A stretch of DNA of 55,510 bases from Gammaproteobacteria bacterium (GTDB taxonomy: Bacteria; Actinomycetota; Acidimicrobiia; Spongiisociales; UBA4744): NCBI GenBank assembly GCA_011682695.1, contig JAACED010000027.1, forward strand, positions 1 through 55,510, read 5' to 3'. Position numbers and translations under genes: made by a program. This document shows positions 1 to 6,867 of this stretch, piece after piece (positions within the stretch are counted from its first letter, which is position 1; every line of letters starts with the position of its first letter). Below the pieces are notes generated by a model. The model did no database searches, had not been told where the DNA came from, and worked only from the letters and a program-made list of their open reading frames with translations.

Positions 1-618
1 TTGCGTCGTTCTGCCGAGGCGAAGGCGAAGGCGCTTGGTGTTCCGTTGGAGCAGGTGTTGGCCGAGATGTTGGGTGGTTTGGCCCCTGCGGCTGCTCCTG
101 CCCCTGCTGCGTCTGCTTCTGCGGCTCCTGCCCCTGCTGCCGTTGCACCGGAGGCGGAGGTGTCTGTACCGGCGCCGGAAGCGACTCCGGTTGCCGCTCC
201 TGTCGCAGTCGAAGACATCCAGTCAGACGAAGTCGACCCTTGGCCTGCTCTCTTCAAGATCGAGTTCCTCACGGCCATCATCTCGGCGGCGTTTCTCGTG
301 TTGCTGGCTCTTGCCGCGCCGGCACCCCTGTTCGAACCCGCGAGCGGCGTGGTCGACCCATCCAAGGCCCCGTGGTATCTGTTGTGGATGGAGCAGCTGC
401 TGGCATGGCTGCATCCACAAGTGGCGGGCTTCTACATCCCGTTGCTCATCCTCGTCGGGTTGCTCGCCGTACCGTTCATCGATCGTACGACGAACCGTGA
501 AGACCGAAGAGTCGGGCTCTTGGTGTTCGGGATCTTCGTGCTCGCTCTGGTCGTCTTGACGATCCTCGGGTTCATCGCGAGAACTTCCGGATTCGGTTAC
601 CCGTGGATTGCCGGCTGA
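1..618 (+). CDS. Cytochrome b C-terminal-like (subunit IV type) membrane protein of a quinol oxidase/reductase complex, start uncertain
   Basis: The 205 codons from the TTG at base 1 encode a short charged N-terminus, an Ala/Pro-rich linker (about residues 28-70), then a domain with three or four membrane segments. The stretch around DPSKAPWYLLWMEQLL, followed by a helix ending in VPFIDR, resembles the C-terminal half of cytochrome b (subunit IV of b6f; the b/c subunit of menaquinol:cytochrome c reductases), where P-x-K-x-PWY precedes a quinol-site helix. No CxxCH haem c motif is present in the visible part. The TTG may be an internal Leu codon, so the gene may begin upstream of the window. 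The stop overlaps the ATG of the next small frame (TGATG). The family call is moderately sure; which complex it belongs to is inference. Confidence 0.6.
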   Translation: MRRSAEAKAKALGVPLEQVLAEMLGGLAPAAAPAPAASASAAPAPAAVAPEAEVSVPAPEATPVAAPVAVEDIQSDEVDPWPALFKIEFLTAIISAAFLVLLALAAPAPLFEPASGVVDPSKAPWYLLWMEQLLAWLHPQVAGFYIPLLILVGLLAVPFIDRTTNREDRRVGLLVFGIFVLALVVLTILGFIARTSGFGYPWIAG

Positions 619-716
619 TGAGCGGAATCGACATCATCGTGATCTCCCTGCTGGTCGTCGCAGGATTGGCCCTTGCAGGCGTAGTGGCGATTGTGAGCGA
701 GCGCTCGAAACGCTGA
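618..716 (+). CDS. 32-aa single-span membrane peptide
   Basis: This frame starts on the ATG that overlaps the stop of the preceding cytochrome b-like gene by one base (TGATG) and encodes 32 residues: a three-residue head, one long hydrophobic helix (about residues 4-26, rich in Ile, Val, Leu, Ala), and a basic tail ending SERSKR. The overlap, the ideal transmembrane length and the positive cytoplasmic tail suggest a genuine small subunit or assembly peptide of the respiratory complex upstream, in the manner of small subunits of cytochrome bd and bc-type complexes. No family is recognised. It could be a chance frame, but translational coupling makes that less likely. Confidence 0.5.
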   Translation: MSGIDIIVISLLVVAGLALAGVVAIVSERSKR

Positions 717-721
717 CCGGC

Positions 722-1402
722 TCAGGCCGAATGTCGACGTGCGGCCGCGTAGTAGCCGAGCACGTGGAGTTCGGTGGCGAGGTCCACGTGCCGTACGAAC
801 ACATGGCGAGGGATCGTCAGCAGCGTCGGCGCAAACGACAGGATCCCGGTGACTCCGGCATCGATCAAGAGATCGGCGGCGTCCTGCGCTGCATCCGGCG
901 GGACGGTGATGATGCCGAAAGCCCTGTCCGACTCGGCGAGGTCTTCTGCCATCTGATCGGGATGTTTGACCGTCAACGCTTCGACACGGGTGCCGATTTT
1001 GGCCGGAGCGGAGTCGTAGATTCCGATCACTCGAAGTCCTTCCCCTTCAAACCCCTCGTAGTGCGCAAGCGCCGTACCGAGGTGCCCAGCGCCGACGATC
1101 ACAACATCCCAGGACCGGGAGAGGCCGAGCTGGTTGCGAATCTCGGTTGCGAGGCGTTCGATGTCGTATCCAACGCCTCGTATACCGTGAGAGCCGAGGC
1201 ATGAGAGGTCCCGCCGGACGGTGGCCGCGGTCTCGTCGGCCAATCGAGCCAGCTCCGAGGATGAGATGGTCTCCATCCTCGACCGCAGCTGTTCGAGCCA
1301 GAACAGATAGCGGGGAAGACGATGGATGGTTGGCTGTGGAAGGTTCGACACCAAGGCAACGATATTCCCGCGTGGCGATCGGTCGAAATCGGCGGACCAC
1401 AA
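722..1402 (-). CDS. rex: Redox-sensing transcriptional repressor Rex
   Basis: Rex senses the NADH/NAD+ ratio and represses respiratory and fermentative genes when NADH is low. The N-terminal winged helix carries the signature PTIHRLPRYL and a recognition helix region (SSELARLADETAATVRRDLS); the Rossmann domain has GAGHLGTALAHYEGF and GIYDSAP, and the C-terminal domain-swap helix ends LGYYAAARR. The ATG at 1402 adds 17 residues before the conserved start; a GTG at 1351 (MSNLPQPTIH) is the better family match, but neither has a clear ribosome site. It faces away from the rhodanese gene and is convergent with the cytochrome b-like gene, only a few bases apart. Its targets could include the nuo operons, though no TTGTGAA-type Rex box was found in front of them. 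Confidence 0.88.
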   Translation of the reverse strand: MWSADFDRSPRGNIVALVSNLPQPTIHRLPRYLFWLEQLRSRMETISSSELARLADETAATVRRDLSCLGSHGIRGVGYDIERLATEIRNQLGLSRSWDVVIVGAGHLGTALAHYEGFEGEGLRVIGIYDSAPAKIGTRVEALTVKHPDQMAEDLAESDRAFGIITVPPDAAQDAADLLIDAGVTGILSFAPTLLTIPRHVFVRHVDLATELHVLGYYAAARRHSA

Positions 1403-1446
1403 CAGTTGGCACCGATGCAGCAGGAGGGGGCCATCAGGGCAGAGTT

Positions 1447-1465
1447 ATTACCCCTGGGGGGTATC
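1447..1465. promoter_or_regulatory. CsoR/CstR-like operator palindrome
   Basis: The sequence TACCCC-TGG-GGGGTA (1449-1463) is a perfect 6+6 palindrome with a 3-nt centre, 23 bp before the rhodanese start codon; TATCAT at 1462-1467 could be the -10 it would occlude. G/C-tract palindromes flanked by TA are the known operators of CsoR-family repressors, and the persulfide-sensing CstR subclass controls rhodanese genes. No CsoR-family gene lies in the window, so the regulator is inferred. Confidence 0.5.
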
Positions 1466-1486
1466 ATCCCGCTTTTGGAGGACACC

Positions 1487-1894
1487 ATGCGCAAGCTACT
1501 CATCATGACAGTCATCTTCGGGCTCTTGGCCGGAGCATGCGGCGGCACAGCGACCCTCACCCAGGAGATCAAGACGATCACCCCGGCGGAGGCGCACCAG
1601 GAGATTCAGGCTGATCTCGGTGACGCCGATTTCGTCTTGCTCGACGTTCGGACACCGGAGGAATACAGGGCGGGCAAACTCGCAGGGGCCCGCAACATCG
1701 ACTTCTCGGCACCGGACTTCCGCGACAAGCTGTCCCAGTTGGACAAGAACGATCACTACGTTATCTACTGTCGATCCGGGAACAGGAGCGGCCAGGCGTT
1801 GACAATCATGCGCGAACTCGGCTTCACTCAAGTGGAGGACATCGGTGGGGGGATTGCGGCCTGGGGACAGGCGGGTCTCCCGATCGTTCCCTGA
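1487..1894 (+). CDS. Rhodanese-domain lipoprotein
   Basis: A 135-residue exported sulfurtransferase-like protein. The start is the ATG preceded by GGAGGA at 1477-1482. Residues 1-17 form a lipoprotein signal with the lipobox LLAGAC; the mature part carries a single rhodanese domain with the LLDVRTPEEYRAGKLAGA segment and the active-site loop CRSGNRSG, where the catalytic Cys would carry the persulfide, and ends with the typical GGIAAW segment. It would act at the outer face of the membrane. The upstream CsoR/CstR-type palindrome suggests induction by reactive sulfur species or a metal. Tail-to-head spacing to the next gene is 37 bp and includes the 12-bp palindrome CTGAGCGCTCAG (1898-1909). 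Confidence 0.85.
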   Translation: MRKLLIMTVIFGLLAGACGGTATLTQEIKTITPAEAHQEIQADLGDADFVLLDVRTPEEYRAGKLAGARNIDFSAPDFRDKLSQLDKNDHYVIYCRSGNRSGQALTIMRELGFTQVEDIGGGIAAWGQAGLPIVP

Positions 1895-1931
1895 CTTCTG
1901 AGCGCTCAGCCCCGGTAGGCTGGTCGGTCGA

Positions 1932-3173
1932 ATGATGCAACATCCCGATGTCGTCGTCGTGGGCGGAGGTCCTGCAGGCTCTGCTGCCGCCTACTGGCTG
2001 GCCCGAGCCGGCAGATCGGTGACGCTCCTCGAGAAGAAGGCATACCCGCGGGAGAAGACCTGCGGGGACGGACTCACACCGCGATCGGTGTTCCAGCTCC
2101 AGGAGATGGGCTTCGATTTCTCGGTACCCCAGTTCCACCGAGTGTCAGGGCTGCGGTCGTACGCGGGCAATGACCTAAGGCTCGAAATGGAGTGGCCGGA
2201 CCATCCGATCTTCCCCAAGTGGGGAGGCGTGATTCGTCGGTTCGACCTCGACGCGCAAGTTGCCGAACTCGTGAGAGCACAGGGCGCAACCGTGCTCGAA
2301 CGGAGGGAAGCGACTCCGATCTTCGATCAAGGGCGGCTCAGCGGTGTCTCCTTCCCCTCGGACTCGGGGGTCGAAGTGCTCCATCCGAAAGCCGTCGTGG
2401 TCGCAGACGGGTCGCTGTCTCGCTTTGGACGAGCGCTGGGTACGTCGCGCCGCAGGGACTATCCGATGGGGATGGCTCTTCGAGGCTATTACTCGAGTCC
2501 GCGTTCCGACGACGGGTTCATGGAGAGCCAGCTCGACATCCGGGATGAGACCGGTGCGCAGATGCCCGGCTACGGGTGGGTGTTCCCCCTCGGTGACGGG
2601 ACCGTGAACGTCGGAGTTGGCCTACTGTCGACGTTCTCCCGTTGGAAACACGTCAACACGTCCAAGATGATGGACACGTACGTTCGGGTTGCGCCTCGGT
2701 ATTGGGAGCTCACAGAGGACGGCGCGCTGTCCAAGCCGATGGGTGGGAAACTGACGATGGGACTCTCGGTAGGGCCCCTGGCCGGCGCCAATTGGCTGGT
2801 GGCAGGCGACGCGGCGGGAATGATCAATGCGTGGAATGGTGAAGGGATCGCGTACGCCTATGAGACGGGCCGTGTCGCTGCTCGCCATATTCTGGAGGCT
2901 CTGGACGCCGATGACCTCTCGTTGCTTCAGCGTTACCCAAGTGAACTCCAGGACACGTACGGTCTCTACTATCGGATGGCGAGGCTGTTCGTCAGGGCGA
3001 TCGGCAAGCCACGTGTCATGTGGGCACTGACCCACACCGGCCTGCGGTCGAAGCCGCTGATGGAGTGGGTGTTGAAAGTGATGGCCAACCTGCTCGACCC
3101 CGAGGAGAGGGGCATCGGCGAGGTCGCCTACTCGGCACTGGAGCGCATGGTACGTCTCGCGCCGAGAGCGTGA
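1932..3173 (+). CDS. Geranylgeranyl reductase family FAD-dependent oxidoreductase (menaquinone reductase-like)
   Basis: 413 residues with an N-terminal Rossmann dinucleotide site (VVVGGGPAGSAAAYWLARAG), the family signature around KTCGDGLTP, and a second FAD-contacting segment WLVAGDAAGMINAWNGEGI near residue 290. Members reduce isoprenoid double bonds; in mycobacteria the closest type (MenJ) saturates one unit of the menaquinone side chain, while others act on geranylgeranyl chains of lipids or chlorophyll. The substrate cannot be read from sequence, but a menaquinone role fits the surrounding respiratory genes. ATG at 1932 or 1935 are both possible; a TAGGCT element 10 bp upstream could serve as a -10 for a near-leaderless transcript. 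Convergent with the next gene at a 12-bp gap. Confidence 0.82.
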   Translation: MMQHPDVVVVGGGPAGSAAAYWLARAGRSVTLLEKKAYPREKTCGDGLTPRSVFQLQEMGFDFSVPQFHRVSGLRSYAGNDLRLEMEWPDHPIFPKWGGVIRRFDLDAQVAELVRAQGATVLERREATPIFDQGRLSGVSFPSDSGVEVLHPKAVVVADGSLSRFGRALGTSRRRDYPMGMALRGYYSSPRSDDGFMESQLDIRDETGAQMPGYGWVFPLGDGTVNVGVGLLSTFSRWKHVNTSKMMDTYVRVAPRYWELTEDGALSKPMGGKLTMGLSVGPLAGANWLVAGDAAGMINAWNGEGIAYAYETGRVAARHILEALDADDLSLLQRYPSELQDTYGLYYRMARLFVRAIGKPRVMWALTHTGLRSKPLMEWVLKVMANLLDPEERGIGEVAYSALERMVRLAPRA

Positions 3174-3185
3174 ACTCGGACTCTC

Positions 3186-4046
3186 TCATGCGCCTTGTGT
3201 TGCCAGGGATTTGCCGACGAAGCCTTCGAGCCGTTCGCGGACGAGTGGTTCCGACAGATGCTGCAGTCCGAAGTCGGTCCACGGTGTGTAGACACCGAAG
3301 TCTTTGATCGCCGAGAGGGCCGGGGCCAAGTCCCAGATCGGGTCGTAGGCATCGTCGATGCACTCGAGGAATCGTTCCGCGGTCTCGTACCCGTACATGA
3401 GCGCAAGGTTCAGCCGACAATGGGCGACATCCGCGCTCGGAGGCCCGACACACGTGTTCACCCAGTCGACGATGCCACTGATGGCGCCGTCGGTCCAGAG
3501 CACATTCGTCGGGTGGTAGTCGCGGTGCAGCAAACTTGCCCGCGCGCGCGGCATGCCTTCGACAAAGAGTGCGAACGCGCGCGTCCAGAGATCGCGGTGT
3601 TCCGTCCACTCCGGCGGCTGGAGGTCGCGCTCGATCCAAGGGTCGTACTTCCAGGCGAAGGCGGGTGTCAGGCTCGCGTGGAGGATGTTCAACGGTTCGG
3701 CGAGCGCTGCGAGCCACGTGTCGGGATTGTCGGGCCGCAAATCGACGGTTCCCGGCAGCAGGGTCATCAGCACGGCAGGGACGCCAGTCTGCGAGCCATC
3801 GGCATCGAGCGCAATGACCTGGGGTGTGGGCAGGTCAATCTGCTCCATTTCTGCCAGCGCAGCTGCTTCATGGGTGGCCAGATCCGGCTCATTCGCGAGC
3901 CAACGCTCGTTCGTGAACAGGCGGAGGACGACGGGAGAAGCATCTTCGAACGTGACGGCATACACCGATGACGACGTGGCGCCGGGCATCAGCCGAAGTC
4001 CGCTGACGGTGTGCCCGGTGACGCTTTGAATCCAGCCGCTGATCAC
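3186..4046 (-). CDS. APH/choline kinase-family phosphotransferase
   Basis: 286 residues of the aminoglycoside phosphotransferase fold. Visible landmarks are the catalytic loop LLHRDYHPTNVLW (HxDxxxxN Brenner motif) and the metal-binding segment ISGIVDWVNTC (DFG-like, IVDW), with an N-terminal lobe ending in VVLRLFTNERW that should hold the ATP-binding Lys/Arg region. The family phosphorylates small molecules such as antibiotics, choline, homoserine or sugars, and this sequence alone does not identify the substrate; resistance should not be assumed. Its start overlaps the stop of the nicotinamidase gene by 4 bp (ATGA), so the two are probably co-transcribed. Confidence 0.8.
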   Translation of the reverse strand: MISGWIQSVTGHTVSGLRLMPGATSSSVYAVTFEDASPVVLRLFTNERWLANEPDLATHEAAALAEMEQIDLPTPQVIALDADGSQTGVPAVLMTLLPGTVDLRPDNPDTWLAALAEPLNILHASLTPAFAWKYDPWIERDLQPPEWTEHRDLWTRAFALFVEGMPRARASLLHRDYHPTNVLWTDGAISGIVDWVNTCVGPPSADVAHCRLNLALMYGYETAERFLECIDDAYDPIWDLAPALSAIKDFGVYTPWTDFGLQHLSEPLVRERLEGFVGKSLATQGA

Positions 4047-4633
4047 TGGACGGTTCCGCCTGCCATCTCGATCGCGTCGAGCGCCTGTTCCCCATCTCCC
4101 TCTTGCAGGTCTACTGCTCGGACCGCTCTGCGGGGAACGGTCACGCCGTACCCGAGTCGCAACCCGTCCAACGCGGTGGACTTGACGCAGTAGTCGGTTG
4201 CGAGCCCGACGACGACGAGTCGTACGACGTTCCGGTCCCTCAGTAGGGAATCGAGTTCGGTCGGAATCTCTGTCCCTGTGTCCGGGTCCCGCATCGTGAA
4301 TCCCGAGTAGCCGTCCTCACCGTTGCTGCCTTTGCGAATCTCCGGTCCTTCGACGACGAGGTCGGGGTGGAACTCGGCGCCCCAGGTGCCGGCAACACAG
4401 TGAACCGGCCAGATACCCCCGTCCTTGGCGAAGTGAGGCGTCGATGCAGGATGCCAGTCCCGCGTGTAGACGACGGTCGCCCCTGCACGTCTTGCCTCGG
4501 CGATCTCGGTGTTGATCACCGGGATGATGCTCGCTGCATCCGGGACGGAGAGACTGCCATTTGCGTCTGCGAAGTCGTTCTGTACATCGACGACGATTAG
4601 CGCCGTCTGTGGGTCGTAGTCGATGGTGTCCAT
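4043..4633 (-). CDS. pncA: Nicotinamidase / isochorismatase-family hydrolase
   Basis: 196 residues starting MDTIDYDPQTALIVVDVQNDF. The catalytic Asp lies in VDVQNDF, the metal site in TRDWHPASTPHF (D, H, H), and the nucleophilic Cys in GLATDYCVKSTALDG, with the cis-peptide region VGLATDYC intact; WPVHCVAGTWGAEFH is the usual nicotinamidase segment. It would deamidate nicotinamide to nicotinate for NAD salvage. It is upstream of, and overlaps by 4 bp, the APH-family gene. The start was chosen because the conserved beta strand begins nine residues later and longer in-frame extension has no family match. Confidence 0.85.
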   Translation of the reverse strand: MDTIDYDPQTALIVVDVQNDFADANGSLSVPDAASIIPVINTEIAEARRAGATVVYTRDWHPASTPHFAKDGGIWPVHCVAGTWGAEFHPDLVVEGPEIRKGSNGEDGYSGFTMRDPDTGTEIPTELDSLLRDRNVVRLVVVGLATDYCVKSTALDGLRLGYGVTVPRRAVRAVDLQEGDGEQALDAIEMAGGTVQ

Positions 4634-4699
4634 GCCACTAGCGTACGCGGACGTACCGGGTACGAGGCACCGGGTAGTGCGAGCGACGAAGGAGCGAGC

Positions 4700-5407
4700 A
4701 TCAAGACCATCGGCATCATCGGGGGGATGAGTTGGCAATCCACTCAGGACTACTACCGGCTCATCAATGAGGAGGTGGCGCGCAGGCTCGGCGGACTCCA
4801 TTCCGCCGACCTCGTGCTCGTGTCCGTCGATTTCGCTCGGATCGAGCAGATGCAACAGTGGGGGGACTGGGAGGCGGCCGGAACCGCACTTGCGGAAGCT
4901 GCGCGTCGGACCGAGGCGGCGGGTGCTGAGGTGTTGATCCTGGCTACCAACACGATGCACAAGGTCGCTGCTGCGGTTGCCGGAGCCGTCTCCATCCCAC
5001 TGTTTCACATCGCAGACGCGACCGGCAGGGCGGTCGTCGCAACCGGACTTCGAACGGTTGGCCTGCTCGGCACCGGGTACACGATGGAGCAGGACTTCTA
5101 CCGGGGGTGGCTCGAGGACAACTACGGGATCGTCGTCGCTATCCCAGGGCCGGAGGATCGAGGGCTGATCAACGACGTGATCTTCGGCGAACTTTGTCTC
5201 GGAGTGACGAACGACGATTCGAGAGCCCAGTATCTGAGGGTCGTCGACGGACTCATCTCGGACGGTGCCCAGGGGCTGATACTCGGCTGCACCGAGATCG
5301 GCATGCTGATCGGTACAGGAGACTGCCCGGTTCCGGTGTTCGACACGACGACCCTGCACGCAAAGGCGGCGGTGGCGTTCGCGTTGGGTGACGATCGAGA
5401 AATATGA
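4700..5407 (+). CDS. Aspartate/glutamate racemase family protein with apparent ATC start
   Basis: The family begins MKTIGxIGGMSW; here the same peptide is encoded from an ATC at 4700 (IKTIGIIGGMSW) and there is no ATG, GTG or TTG in frame that would retain this first beta strand. AAGGAG lies 5 nt before the ATC, exactly where a ribosome site belongs. The first usual start is the ATG at 4727, which removes nine core residues. The rest is normal: TNTMHK in place of the first catalytic Cys loop (Thr rather than Cys, as in YgeA-type broad-specificity racemases) and the second catalytic Cys in ILGCTEIGML. It would interconvert L- and D-acidic or other amino acids. Sequencing error or mutation of ATG to ATC is the alternative. 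Confidence 0.8.
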   Translation: MKTIGIIGGMSWQSTQDYYRLINEEVARRLGGLHSADLVLVSVDFARIEQMQQWGDWEAAGTALAEAARRTEAAGAEVLILATNTMHKVAAAVAGAVSIPLFHIADATGRAVVATGLRTVGLLGTGYTMEQDFYRGWLEDNYGIVVAIPGPEDRGLINDVIFGELCLGVTNDDSRAQYLRVVDGLISDGAQGLILGCTEIGMLIGTGDCPVPVFDTTTLHAKAAVAFALGDDREI

Positions 5408-5436
5408 CGGCTTCTCCGCGGAGACGGCGCTACGTT

Positions 5437-5465
5437 TTGTCCAGGTCCTTCGCCACTTCTAATCT
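5437..5465 (+). promoter_or_regulatory. Candidate promoter of the first nuo operon
   Basis: TTGTCC at 5437-5442 and TAATCT at 5460-5465 are separated by exactly 17 bp, and the transcript would begin about 20 nt before the nuoA ribosome site GAAGGAGGGG (5476-5485). The preceding TCTCCGCGGAGA palindrome (5412-5423) may end transcription from the racemase gene. No Rex box is visible here. Confidence 0.4.
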
Positions 5466-5492
5466 TGCGGAGACCGAAGGAGGGGTTTGTCC

Positions 5493-5894
5493 GTGAATCT
5501 TGCCGACTACCTGCCAGTCGCCATCATGTTTGTGCTGGTAGTGGCCTTCGGATTCGGCAGTATCGGACTCTCTTGGCTCATCGCTCCGAAGAAGCCGTCA
5601 CCGGAGAAACTGGCGCCGTATGAGTGCGGCATCGTTCCTGAGAATGAGCCTCCTCAGCGATTCCCCGTCAAGTTCTACCTCGTCGCGATGCTGTTCGTGA
5701 TCTTCGACATCGAAATAATCTTCCTGTTCGCGTGGGCGGTCCAGTTTCATGAACTGGGCTGGTATGGCATCGCTGCGGTGGGCATCTTCACGCTGTTCGT
5801 CATCGAAACGCTCGGGTATGTGTGGAAGCGCGGAGCGCTCGACTGGAACGTCAAGCGCCGTTCCCGCTATGTCCGCGAACAAGAGGCCGCATAA
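5493..5894 (+). CDS. nuoA: NADH-quinone oxidoreductase subunit A (operon 1)
   Basis: 133 residues, three membrane helices, with the conserved loop [15 protein letters not shown] (Cys in the E-C-G motif) between helices 1 and 2 and the second-helix motif [15 protein letters not shown] with its conserved acidic residues. It belongs to the membrane arm at the junction with the quinone site. The GTG at 5493 was chosen because it sits 9-10 nt behind AAGGAGG; a TTG at 5487 is too close to that site. First gene of a tightly packed operon in the order A to N; its TAA overlaps the nuoB ATG. Confidence 0.95.
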   Translation: MNLADYLPVAIMFVLVVAFGFGSIGLSWLIAPKKPSPEKLAPYECGIVPENEPPQRFPVKFYLVAMLFVIFDIEIIFLFAWAVQFHELGWYGIAAVGIFTLFVIETLGYVWKRGALDWNVKRRSRYVREQEAA

Positions 5895-6364
5895 TGGCCG
5901 CAACCGGTGGTGCGCCCGGCATCCTGACCTCGACGGTCGAGAAACTGGCTCATTGGGCGCAAACTCGGTCGATGTGGCCGGTCACGTTCGGGCTCGCATG
6001 CTGTGCGATCGAGATGATGGCCACGGGTGCTCCACACTACGACCTTGCTCGTTTTGGCATGGAGGTATTTCGTGCATCGCCCCGCCAGGCCGACCTGATG
6101 ATCGTCGCCGGTCGCGTATCGCAGAAGATGGCACCCGTGTTGCGACAGGTGTACGACCAGATGCCTGAACCGAAGTGGGTCATCTCCATGGGTGCGTGCG
6201 CGTCGTCGGGAGGCATGTTCAACAACTACGCCCTCGTGCAGGGCGTCGACGAGATCGTGCCGGTCGACATCTACGTTCCCGGATGCCCACCGGGACCGCA
6301 GTCGCTGATGCACGGCATCCTCACCCTCCAGGCAAAGATCGTCTCCGGAGAGATTGCTCACTGA
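5894..6364 (+). CDS. nuoB: NADH-quinone oxidoreductase subunit B (operon 1)
   Basis: 156 residues. Carries the terminal N2 [4Fe-4S] cluster with its tandem-cysteine motif LACCAIEMM, the distant Cys in [10 protein letters not shown], and the last ligand in VPGCPPGP. It passes electrons to quinone together with NuoD. The start ATG overlaps the nuoA stop by one base and the stop overlaps the nuoC ATG (TGATG). Homologous to the second NuoB in this window but clearly diverged from it (different N-termini and a GACASSGG versus GSCANSGG cluster loop). Confidence 0.96.
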   Translation: MAATGGAPGILTSTVEKLAHWAQTRSMWPVTFGLACCAIEMMATGAPHYDLARFGMEVFRASPRQADLMIVAGRVSQKMAPVLRQVYDQMPEPKWVISMGACASSGGMFNNYALVQGVDEIVPVDIYVPGCPPGPQSLMHGILTLQAKIVSGEIAH

Positions 6365-6867
6365 TGGCCGACGAGACCACGCAAATGGCCGCAGCGGACC
6401 CTGTCATCGGGGGGATCGTCGAACTGTTCGATGACGTCGAATGGATGCTGTCGAGCGGTCAAGACGTACTCATGGTGCCCAAGAACCGATGGCGCGAGGT
6501 CGCGCAAGCGGCACGAGATGCCGGGTTCGAGATGCTGGTCGATGAGACTGTTGTGGATTACCTCGGCAAGCGGCCTGTTCGCTTCGAACTCGTCGCCTGC
6601 CTGCTTTCACTTCAGCACAACCTTCGTGTCCGGCTGCGGACACAGGTGCCGGAGGACGACACGATCGTCGATTCGCTGGTACCGGTGTACCCGGGCGCCA
6701 ACTTCTATGAGCGGGAGGCCTACGACATGTTCGGGCTGACGTTCGAGGACCATCCCGACCTCACGCGGATTCTGCTCCCTGACGAGTGGGAGGGCTATCC
6801 GCTTCGGAAGGACTATGGGGTCGGGTCCGTGCCCGTCCAGTTCAAGTCGTCGCCGGAGGCATCATGA
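6364..6867 (+). CDS. nuoC: NADH-quinone oxidoreductase subunit C (operon 1)
   Basis: 167 residues of the 30-kDa complex I subunit. The family signature is visible near the C-terminus: YPGANFYEREAYDMFG, followed by GHPDLTRILLP-like FEDHPDLTRILLPDEWEGYPLRKDY. It is part of the quinone (Q) module and packs against NuoD; it has no redox cofactor. Starts on the ATG overlapping the nuoB stop and ends 4 bp into nuoD. NuoC and NuoD are separate genes here, unlike the fused form of enterobacteria. Confidence 0.95.
   Translation: MADETTQMAAADPVIGGIVELFDDVEWMLSSGQDVLMVPKNRWREVAQAARDAGFEMLVDETVVDYLGKRPVRFELVACLLSLQHNLRVRLRTQVPEDDTIVDSLVPVYPGANFYEREAYDMFGLTFEDHPDLTRILLPDEWEGYPLRKDYGVGSVPVQFKSSPEAS

Noticed and set aside
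3186-4046. Antibiotic-resistance gene
   Set aside because: The APH fold alone does not show aminoglycoside specificity and nothing mobile surrounds it.
5400-5492. Rex box before the first nuo operon
   Set aside because: rex is in the window, but no TTGTGAA-N4-TTCACAA-like dyad is visible here or before the second operon.
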